A stretch of 13,000 bases of DNA from Owenia fusiformis. Taxonomy: Eukaryota > Annelida > Polychaeta > Sabellida > Oweniidae. Position 1 is the first letter of the stretch; every line of letters begins with the position of its first letter. The notes beneath the pieces are model-generated. The model did no database searches. It was not told the origin of the DNA and saw only the letters and a list, made by a program, of their open reading frames with translations. Position numbers and translations under genes: made by a program. The stretch lies in the NCBI GenBank assembly GCA_903813345.2, contig CAIIXF020000431.1, forward strand, positions 1-13,000. The letters run 5' to 3'. Shown here piece after piece: positions 7,601 to 13,000 of the stretch.

Positions 7601-10600
7601 ATCTTACAAATTGCATCTGCAACAAGTTCTTATTATAGAGGGACAAGAAAATGTGGCCATTGACAATGTGATGGCAGATCGAGAGGCAAAGGCCGTGTTC
7701 AAGACCTGGAATTCGGTCTTGACTGTCACTTCCGCTGGTGTAATAAAGTATGTATTTCACATAAACCAAGCAATATTTTTAGCCAATTCTTACATGGACT
7801 TGTATTTAAGCATGTAAGTTTTCTCCTTTGGAAACAGTGTTTAGTTTAGAATACCATATACAAATAGTGTTTTGGGTTAGCCATATCACATATTCATCTA
7901 TCTACTTACCAACAAAGAAGCCCTAATCAGTCAGTTATGTGCTAATTTTGTGATTATCCTGACTAGTCAAATTGTTTTAGTCAAAATTAATCATCTGAAA
8001 CTTGACTAATCTGGGGAAATTCATCTGATTGGGTCATAAATTTGTTTATCAGTATGATTAGCTGCCTGCCAGTGCCTGGCTCAAGGCACTTCGAGTTTGC
8101 CAATGAAATGAAATGCTAACTATCTTTTCTAGGCTGGAAAAATGCACCTCAGATGAAGATAATGACACCCTAAGCTTCAAGGCACAAGAGGTTGTGTTCA
8201 TTCATCACCCAATTCATGAGAAGTAAGTCTATCTAAGAAATATTGCTTAGATTTTGCAATCTGCGTTTTATTTTAAAATGGAGGATCTAAAGAGTGAATC
8301 AGATTTATGGAGCAAGTAAAACCAAAATTGTTTGGATTTTTGTATATTTGAAGTCTATTTTCTAAAACTTCATTCTCTAATCTTACAACAAACCACTGCA
8401 TCATTATTATTGTAGACTGTTTGCCATGAAAGTAGGCCCTAGGGTGTACTGCTTTGACGCAGATTTGACAGCGCAGGATATCATTGAAGTCATCGATGCA
8501 ACTGTTGCCAAGACTAAAGAGGTGAGTTCAATTCTCTTTGTATAAATTGGCTGTTTTACTGATTATTTTCTGCCTGTTTCCCAATCAGTCATTGAGCCAT
8601 TGAAGTTTTTATTAGTGATAAATGATTGTTTGTTTATACTTCTTAAAAATATAATGATTGAAGATAAAAAGAATTGAAAAATCTTACTGAACTCATTTTA
8701 ATTTTTAATTTCATAGGAAACCGAGAATATCGCCCCTAGTGAGTAAAACATAGTTAAAGAAATGTTTCATTTTATTACATTTTGTGAGATGCACTCCTGT
8801 TATTGAAACTAAAAACTATAGACTTTAATGTATAATTGAAATGAATTTTTAAACATGATATCTTTTTAAAGGGAAGGAATTATCAGGGTTTGTTAATAGA
8901 GGAATCTTCAGATGATTAACAACATATGCTGAAATTGATGGATAGCTAATGAAATTCCTATGTGGAAATATCATTTACAATCCTTGATACAAGCATCTAA
9001 ATTAGTTTGGATAACCTATACATGGCATTCTACCATCTAATATTTATAACAGTTTTCAACATTAACTTGGAGTGCATCTTGCCACATTATTTGTTATGTT
9101 TGACTTCATATTACGTTTTTGAAAGAGCCTCATAAAAATCACACATAAAGAGAGACCCAGCAAAAAAAATTGATTTGCAAAACCCTATGAGGCTCTTGTG
9201 TTTCCATGCATTGTGTATTATGAATTGTTGAGTTTTATGAGACTAAAAGGATACTATTTGGAGGATCTGGTTTTTGGTTTGTATGTAATGTTCATTTCTC
9301 TTTGATAATTGAAAGGACTTTAAGGCTATTTTGGAGGATTTGGTTTGTATTTCTATTTGGTTTGTATTTGGTTTGTATTAAGTACCATACGGAGTAATGC
9401 TAGGAAAGAAAATATTTGGAGGAGTTGGTTTGTATAATGTTAAGTTCTCTCTATCATATGAAAGGACCATTAGGAATAATGCTTGCAGAGAAAATATTTG
9501 GAGGATTTGGTTTGTATTTTAATTTGGTTTGTATTAAGGAACATAAGGAATAACGCTAGCAGGGAAAATATTTGGAGGAGTTGGCTTGTATGATGTTCTC
9601 TCCATCATATGAATGGACCATTAGGAATAAGGCTAATTTGGAGGAGTTGGTGTGTATAATGTTAACTCTAGATAAATGTTATTGTTGGTTTTGATTGATT
9701 TTAGAAATGTGACCCACAAAATGGAATTGGACAGAACTACAGATTTATATTAAGATTCATTTTACAGACCAAAGAGAACGATTGTCAGATAAGTATAACA
9801 AGCTTGATAAGAATATTTTATGTATTTCAAGATAACTCTTAAAATTGGAAGATTTCATTCAGATTTTACCCCATTATCATAATCAAATAAACAATAAAAG
9901 TAAATGTTGTACTGAAATCATAAACTAAATATGCATTTAACATTCAGTTTAACATGATATAGTATCAATTGAAAAGGGTAAAAATTGAACTTAACTTAGA
10001 TTTAGGCATATCAGAAACGTTAATTGAATCAAATAAAATTTTGCAGTAGTTAGCTTGTGTCAACTTAATATTTTCAGAGCCAACACAGATAAGAAGAAAA
10101 CACACATGTCCAACATGCTTCAAAAAGATCAGGTATCTCAAAAAACATTTCGAGCAGACTCACATGAAGGACCCCGAATATAAGATTCCTGAAAATTACA
10201 AAAATGATTTTGCACACGAATATACGAGGCAAAGGAAAACATCTGCGAATGTTCGAAAATACCAGTACAAACAATGCCAATCTTGTGGCAAAAGTGTCCA
10301 AAGGTTGGACAAACACAAATGTACAAAGGATGTCACAATTAAATCAGCCACAAACAATTTCAATGAGAACCTTAATATGTTTGTCAAATGGCTCATATCA
10401 CCATCAGGAGGTAATAAAAGTGAAGAGAGTGCCAAACGAGCCGCGCAAAATGTACGGTTCATTGAAGACCTTCACGCTGGAGTTGGAGGATATAATCCTT
10501 TGGACTCCAACCTTCTGAACGAGAAATTTATAGAGCCCGCCTTGAGTGGAAAATTTCCACAAATCAAGCAAGCGTCGACCATTAAGTCGTATCTAGAAAG

Positions 10601-13000
10601 GCTACAAACTTACCACCAATACCTTTTATTATGCAAAAAATCCATAGATTTTGCGCAATTTGAACTATTCAAAAAGCAGAATAGACTATGGTGTAACTCT
10701 ATGAACGTTAGGTCTAAGAAGAGGAAACTTGAAAACCAGTCCAATGATGCCGAAAACTTACCGACCAAAGATGATATTGTGAAGTATTATGCTTCGCAGT
10801 ATGTCAAAGACACAAAAGCGCTCTTTGGCAAAGCTAAAGTCAATATCAAAGAAATGTATATGATGCGGAATTACATCATGACTGTTATAAGCATTTCTAA
10901 CGCCTGTCGTGCAGGACCAATAGTAAACTTGGAGTGCAGGCATGTTCGTGTCGCTGACAGGGTTGGAGATTGCTACGTTTACCATGTGAGTATACTGCAC
11001 AATGATACAGCATAGAGAGAATGGTAATAGTTGGGTTTTATACAAGACTAGAGAGAATGGTAATAGTTGGGTTTGATGTAAGACTAGAGAGAATGGTAAT
11101 AGATGGGCTTGATGTAGGCTAGAGAGAATGGTAATAGATGGGTTTGATAGAAGACTAGAGAGAATGGTAATAGATGGGCTTGACACAAGACGATAGAGAA
11201 TGTTAATAGTTGGGTTTTATACAAGACAAGAGAGAATGGTAATAGATGGGTTTGATGTAAGACTAGAGAGAATGGTAATAGATGGGTTTGATGTAAGACT
11301 AAAGAGAATGGTAATAGATGGGTTTTGATGAAAGACTGGGAGAATGGTTACATATGGGTTTGAAAGACTAAAGAGAGTGGTAATAGATGGGTTTGAAGTA
11401 AGCCTTGTGAGAATGGTAATAGATGGGTTTTATACAAGACGAGAGACAAATGGTAATAGTTGGGTTTGATGTAAGACTAGAGAGAATGGTAATAGATGGG
11501 CTTGATGTAGGCTAGAGAGAATGGTAATAGATGGGCTTGATGTAAGACTAGAGAGAATGGTCATAGATGGGTTTGATGTAAGACTATAGAGAATGGTAAT
11601 AGATGGGTTTGATGCAAGACTATAGAGAATGGTCATAGATGGGTTTGATGTAAGACTATAGAGAATGGTAATAGTTGGGTTTTATACAAGACAAGAGAGA
11701 ATGGTAATAGATGGGTTTTATACAAGACAAGAGAGAATGGTAATAGATGGGTTTGATGTAAGACTAGAGAGAATGGTAATAGATGGGTTTGATGTAAGAC
11801 TAAAGAGAATGGTAATAGATGGGTTTTGATGAAAGACTGGGAGAATGGTTACATATGGGTTTGAAAGACTAAAGAGAGTGGTAATAGATGGGTTTGAAGT
11901 AAGCCTTGTGAGAATGGTAATAGATGGGTTTTATACAAGACGAGAGACAAATGGTAATAGTTGGGTTTGATGTAAGACTAGAGAGAATGGTAATAGATGG
12001 GCTTGATGTAGGCTAGAGAGAATGGTAATAGATGGGCTTGATGTAAGACTAGAGAGAATGGTAATAGATGGGTTTGATGCAAGACTATAGAGAATGGTAA
12101 TAGATTGGCTTGATGTAATAGATGGGTTGGATACAAGACGAGAGAGAATGGTAATAGATGGGTTGGATACAAGACGAGAGAGAATGGTAATAGATGGGTT
12201 TGATGTAAGCCTAGTGAGAATGGTAATAGATGGGTTTGAAGTAAGACTAGAGAGAATGGTAATATATGCTGACACAGAGAGAATGGTGATAGATGGGTTT
12301 GATGCAAGACTAGAGAGAATGGTAATTGATCGGTTTGATGTAAGACTAGAGAGAATGGGAATGGATGGGTTTGATGTAAGACTAGAGAGAATAGTAATTG
12401 ATGGGCTTGATGTAAGCCTAGTGAGAATGGTAATAGATGCTGACACAGGGGTTTGATGTAAAACTAGACTAGAGAGAATGGTAATTGATGGTTATATATG
12501 GGTTTGATGTAAGACTAGAATGGTAATATATGCTGACACGGGGTTTGATGTAAAACTAGAGAGAATTATAATGCTTGTTTGCCATTACAATTAATAATGC
12601 TTACTAGTAAATGGTGTTCAGTAATTAATTAAGGTGAATGGGTCAATTATCCTGTCACTACTGGTGCAAATATAATTTATTTTTGTTAGGATATACCTTT
12701 AACATTTCTAAACTGATACATTCATATTTAGACGATATTATTGGTCAAATTAGAATACCAGACCCATTCACCTTATTTACCGAACACACTGTATATCTTG
12801 TATAGGTAATGGAGGGGCAGAAAACTTTTAAAAGTAAAGGTGCTGCCCAGCTTGCCTTGGACACAGTTGTTCACCACCAAATTTTGAAGTACATGAGACA
12901 CAAGGAGTCTCTATTTGGAGATAGTGGAAAGTATGTCTTTTCAAATATGAAGGGCAAACGAGACACCAAAATCTCTGCTAGCTCTCTAGCTAGAGCCATC
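4544..13000 (+). CDS. Intron-rich zinc-finger / tyrosine-recombinase-like gene (13 exons seen, 3' end outside the window)
   Basis: Joining 4544-4618, 4904-4938, 5047-5115, 5431-5542, 6102-6209, 6823-6885, 7149-7325, 7641-7747, 8133-8222, 8416-8521, 8717-8738, 10078-10985 and 12806-13000 gives 2067 nt (689 codons) with no stop; all introns are GT..AG. Seen: C4/C7/C19/C22 zinc motif; basic stretch about 26-37; second CRNC near 144; Pro/Ala/Arg repeat 155-213; zinc knuckles 332-350 (C, C, H, H) and 388-403 (C, C, H, C); helical region about 415-530; SKKRK near 534; recombinase box I with R599; lysines K630, K633 and K635 after it. Family knowledge: this order of a helical core-binding region, then an Arg in an (S/T)G-R-like turn, then a lysine hairpin is that of phage-integrase-type tyrosine recombinases, which cut and rejoin DNA through a 3'-phosphotyrosine. 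Inference: a nuclear DNA-binding protein, possibly domesticated from a Crypton-type element. H-x-x-R and the tyrosine lie beyond the edge, so catalytic competence cannot be judged. I do not recognise a named gene. Confidence 0.8.
4619..4871 (+). repeat. 134-bp tandem duplication inside intron 1
   Basis: Copy 1 starts at 4619 and copy 2 at 4753, both with GTAAGTCTTCCTTTTCCTTC. They stay nearly identical for about 119 bp (single differences such as GATAACC/GGTAACC). The left edge is exactly the exon 1 donor GT, so a complete second donor sits 134 bp downstream. Each copy also carries AATAAAGTGTTGT. Splicing at the second donor would add an in-frame stop after about 14 codons. Confidence 0.93.
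4904..4938 (+). CDS. Exon 2: basic segment
   Basis: Bounded by the acceptor CATTCAG and the donor GTAATA. It encodes IEEKRKEKRKH plus two bases of an Arg codon. The Lys/Arg run could bind nucleic acid or serve as a nuclear import signal. Enters in phase 0 and leaves after codon position 2, which matches exon 3. Confidence 0.7.
5047..5115 (+). CDS. Exon 3
   Basis: Acceptor TATTTTAG and donor GTAAGT. Completes the split Arg codon and reads TYAEVVCPPAIELCGDVIAC, then EPE, with three cysteines. No domain recognised. Leaves after codon position 2. Confidence 0.72.
5116..5430 (+). other. Intron 3
   Basis: 315-nt GTAAGT..TTAG intron. AT-rich, with no repeat, ORF or RNA gene seen. Confidence 0.65.
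5431..5542 (+). CDS. Exon 4
   Basis: Acceptor TACTTAG and donor GTAATA. Reads ETSEELNQAVAKEASEKWDD and ends GSFRYKK, an acidic helix-prone stretch followed by a basic end. No domain recognised. Ends in phase 0. Confidence 0.72.
5543..6101 (+). other. Intron 4
   Basis: 559-nt GTAATA..TTTAG intron with several A/T homopolymer runs. Nothing else recognised. Confidence 0.6.
6102..6209 (+). CDS. Exon 5
   Basis: The acceptor TGTATTTAG at 6101 gives an open phase-0 exon of 36 codons beginning TILKTNLYFLTHNHENEHE and ending PVTAVDE before GTAGGA. Internal AG sites at 6152 and 6158 would give shorter in-frame exons, but they have a poorer pyrimidine tract. It is an acidic linker rich in Glu and His. 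No domain recognised. Confidence 0.65.
6210..6822 (+). other. Intron 5
   Basis: 613-nt GTAGGA..TTTTCAG intron, AT-rich. A short doublet ATATAATGTAATATAATGTA lies near 6440. No gene or element seen. Confidence 0.65.
6823..6885 (+). CDS. Exon 6: CxxC segment
   Basis: Strong acceptor GTTTTTTCAG and donor GTGTGT. The 21 codons read NPFDIEEGLCRNCNIYHLES and end in Glu. The CRNC pair plus a nearby His could be half of a metal site. Phase 0 at both ends. Confidence 0.72.
7149..7325 (+). CDS. Exon 7: Pro/Ala/Arg-rich repeat exon
   Basis: Phase 0 at both ends, 59 codons, ending VEICE before the donor GTGCGT. It carries about three copies of RPATRPAQPAP, then RPTPIPTPIPAP: a disordered, positively charged linker. 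The left boundary is uncertain. An AG before 7149 and another before 7161 are both in frame, and the pyrimidine tract is interrupted by a CATGTACATG palindrome. The frame stays open further upstream, so that openness is not evidence for coding. Confidence 0.62.
7173..7271 (+). repeat. 33-bp coding tandem repeat in exon 7
   Basis: AGACCAGCCACAAGACCAGC recurs at 7173, 7206 and 7239, a 33-nt period that is in frame and gives the 11-residue unit RPATRPAQPAP. The copies are almost identical in DNA, which points to recent expansion. The repeat also creates open frames in the other + frame and on the minus strand, which I regard as shadows. Confidence 0.9.
7326..7640 (+). other. Intron 7
   Basis: 315-nt GTGCGT..TAGAG intron. 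Short A/T-rich tracts and overlapping small ORFs with no support as genes. The weak acceptor region makes the exon 8 start less certain than other junctions. Confidence 0.55.
7641..7747 (+). CDS. Exon 8
   Basis: Reads GQENVAIDNVMADREAKAVF, then KTWNSVLTVTSAGVIK, before the donor GTATGT. The acceptor at 7639-7640 (TATAGAG) fits the phase of exon 7; the AG two bases earlier would shift the frame. It looks like a small globular alpha/beta piece. No family recognised. Leaves after codon position 2. Confidence 0.65.
7748..8132 (+). other. Intron 8
   Basis: 385-nt GTATGT..TTTTCTAG intron. TGACTAATCTGGGG near 8002 and CTGATTGGGTCA near 8025 faintly resemble transposon-end motifs elsewhere in the window, but no pair of ends was found. 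Confidence 0.65.
8133..8222 (+). CDS. Exon 9
   Basis: Acceptor TCTTTTCTAG and donor GTAAGT are both strong. Reads KLEKCTSDEDNDTLSFKAQE and ends EVVFIHHPIHEK, with a strand-like stretch. Leaves after codon position 2 (AA), completed by exon 10 to Lys. Confidence 0.75.
8416..8521 (+). CDS. Exon 10
   Basis: Acceptor TATTGTAG and donor GTGAGT. Reads KLFAMKVGPRVYCFDADLTA, then QDIIEVIDATVAKTKE: a beta-strand-like part followed by an amphipathic helix. No family recognised. Ends in phase 0. Confidence 0.75.
8717..8738 (+). CDS. Exon 11: 22-nt microexon
   Basis: Acceptor ATTTCATAG and donor GTGAGT. Encodes ETENIAP plus the first base of a Lys codon finished by exon 12 (A + AG). The phase match across the 1.3-kb intron 11 is the evidence that the N-terminal exons and the recombinase exon form one gene. 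Reading through the donor would add Ser-Glu and stop at TAA 8745-8747, so an alternative 3' end here is possible. Confidence 0.62.
8739..9250 (+). other. Intron 11, proximal part
   Basis: AT-rich intron sequence after the microexon. It contains one inverted repeat (9123-9197) and no ORF or RNA gene that I can support. Confidence 0.6.
9123..9197. repeat. Short inverted repeat in intron 11
   Basis: AAGAGCCTCATA (9123-9134) and TATGAGGCTCTT (9186-9197) are perfect 12-bp inverted copies 51 nt apart. Could be a hairpin or the ends of a very small decayed element. No target duplication seen. Confidence 0.65.
9252..9665 (+). repeat. Divergent ~75-85-bp tandem repeat in intron 11
   Basis: TTTGGAGGA(T/G)(T/C)TGG, followed by TTTGTAT-like sequence, recurs near 9257, 9331, 9415, 9497, 9571 and 9638. 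Two unit types alternate: one ends with ATGTTCTCTC(C/T)ATCATATGAA, the other with ATTTGGTTTGTATTAAG. The last copies are partial. The alternation suggests a dimer of about 155 bp was amplified. Copies have diverged much more than those of the intron 12 array. Confidence 0.8.
9666..10077 (+). other. Intron 11, distal part
   Basis: AT-rich sequence up to the TATTTTCAG acceptor. Two AATAAA hexamers (9886-9891 and 9893-9898) could serve as poly(A) signals for a short transcript ending after exon 11, but such hexamers are common in AT-rich DNA. No gene seen. Confidence 0.45.
10078..10985 (+). CDS. Exon 12: two zinc knuckles, core-binding region and recombinase box I
   Basis: Acceptor TATTTTCAG and donor GTGAGT; 302 codons plus a split one, in a single open frame. 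It opens KPTQIRRKHTCPTCFKK. Knuckle 1 is C332-x2-C335-x9-H345-x4-H350; knuckle 2 is C388-x2-C391-x9-H401-x-C403. The shared x9 spacing is shorter than the x12 of classical C2H2 fingers. Next comes a predicted all-helical stretch (NENLNMFVKWL, SYLERLQTYHQYLLLC) resembling the SAM-like arm that clamps DNA in tyrosine recombinases, then SKKRK at 534-538 and the catalytic-domain start, NYIMTVISISNACRAGPIVN. R599 is the candidate catalytic Arg I. The ATG at 10164 is internal, since the frame continues upstream through knuckle 1 to the acceptor. Confidence 0.88.
11013..12566 (+). repeat. 36-bp minisatellite, about 43 copies, in intron 12
   Basis: Consensus unit: GAGAGAATGGTAATAGATGG followed by GTTTGATGTAAGACTA. 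Units abut with no spacers. Variants include TTTTATACAAGAC, GCTTGATGTAGGCTA, GAAGTAAGCCTTGT and TGCTGACACAG. Since 36 is a multiple of 3, long open frames appear on both strands (such as 11931-12446 minus, repeating SPSITILSSL); these are by-products of the period. The array starts 27 bp after the exon 12 donor and is not coding. Confidence 0.95.
11211..12060 (+). repeat. 501-bp higher-order duplication within the minisatellite
   Basis: The block 11211-11560 and the block 11712-12061 carry the same ordered series of variant units at a constant offset of 501 bp. The series includes the odd pieces GGTTTTGATGAAAGACTGGG, GGTTACATATGGGTTTGAAA and GAGACAAATGG. They are practically identical over about 350 bp, so the duplication is younger than most of the array. 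Confidence 0.88.
12631..12774. mobile_element. Small MITE-like element with 14-bp inverted ends
   Basis: AAGGTGAATGGGTC (12631-12644) and GACCCATTCACCTT (12761-12774) are perfect inverted copies bounding 144 bp of AT-rich noncoding DNA. ATT lies just outside each end and may be a 3-bp target duplication. The right end is only about 30 bp from the exon 13 acceptor. Confidence 0.6.
12806..13000 (+). CDS. Exon 13 (partial): recombinase catalytic domain, hairpin region
   Basis: Acceptor TTGTATAG, phase 0, open for 65 codons to the window edge. Begins VMEGQKTFKSKGAAQLALD, which follows box I as the strand-plus-lysine hairpin does in tyrosine recombinases (K630, K633 or K635 as candidate catalytic Lys). 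It ends with KISASSLARAI, in the position where the helix before H-x-x-R is expected. H-x-x-R, the H/W position and the tyrosine are outside the window. Confidence 0.8.

Noticed and set aside
10074-10462. Minus-strand and alternate-frame ORFs over exon 12
   Set aside because: They lie opposite the zinc-knuckle coding sequence, which has motif and splice support; these show none.
10164-11015. Intronless 283-codon gene starting at ATG 10164
   Set aside because: The frame continues upstream through a zinc knuckle to a good acceptor, and the last nine codons run past a strong donor (GTGAGT at 10986). Exon 13 continues the domain in phase.
11931-12446. 171-codon minus-strand ORF and other ORFs in the array (including 12094-12456 + and 10758-11186 -)
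   Set aside because: A 36-bp period keeps any stop-free frame open. The peptides are simple 12-residue repeats, several frames are open at once, and the array lies inside an intron of the supported gene.
11013-12566. CRISPR array (36-bp repeats)
   Set aside because: The repeat length fits, but units abut with no unique spacers and the setting is a eukaryotic intron.
4544-13000. Active Crypton or other mobile element as a whole
   Set aside because: No terminal repeats bound the gene, and it has at least 12 ordinary introns. A domesticated or host gene fits better, though the 3' part is unseen.

Overview
The window reads as nuclear DNA of an animal, most likely a marine invertebrate and possibly a bivalve mollusc. 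It is AT-rich and has short exons with GT..AG introns, several families of minisatellites and small inverted-repeat elements, and degenerate GTCTGTC tracts next to AAAATGGC(C/A) blocks of a kind I associate with bivalve genomes. The taxonomic guess rests on style and is weak. There are no bacterial features such as operons, ribosome binding sites or CRISPR arrays, and I saw no tRNA or rRNA gene.

The one well-supported gene is on the + strand and runs from an ATG at 4544 off the right edge. I assembled 13 coding exons by hand from splice signals. Every junction keeps the reading frame, and the joined coding sequence (2067 nt, 689 codons) has no stop. The predicted protein has an N-terminal four-cysteine zinc motif, a basic segment, an acidic middle, a second CxxC, a Pro/Ala/Arg 11-residue repeat, two zinc knuckles of the C-x2-C-x9-H type, an all-helical region like a recombinase core-binding domain, an NLS-like SKKRK, and the start of a tyrosine-recombinase catalytic domain (Arg of box I in ACRAGPIVNL and a following lysine-rich hairpin). 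The window ends just before the expected H-x-x-R box and the catalytic tyrosine. The high intron count suggests a host gene, perhaps domesticated from a Crypton-like or other tyrosine-recombinase element, rather than a freshly moving transposon.

Layout. 1-1300: dispersed repeat material with two TACAGGGTG heads and a direct repeat. 1320-1422: a tentative promoter and 5' UTR exon with an ETS-type site and a good donor. 1607-1790: a fold-back element. 1951-2540: five copies of a 120-bp tandem repeat. 2571-2991: a 421-bp MITE with pogo-like ends; its end motif also opens the tandem unit. 3240-4260: GTCTGTC-type repeat modules and a perfect 25-bp inverted repeat. 4541-8738: exons 1-11. 8739-10077: intron 11, with an inverted repeat and a divergent ~80-bp tandem array. 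10078-10985: the large exon 12. 10986-12805: intron 12, mostly a 36-bp minisatellite of about 43 copies with a 501-bp higher-order duplication, then a 144-bp small inverted-repeat element. 12806-13000: exon 13, cut by the window edge.

The most notable points are the intron-rich tyrosine-recombinase gene itself, the large minisatellite that splits its catalytic domain, a tandem duplication that starts exactly at the intron 1 donor, and a minisatellite apparently grown from a transposon end.
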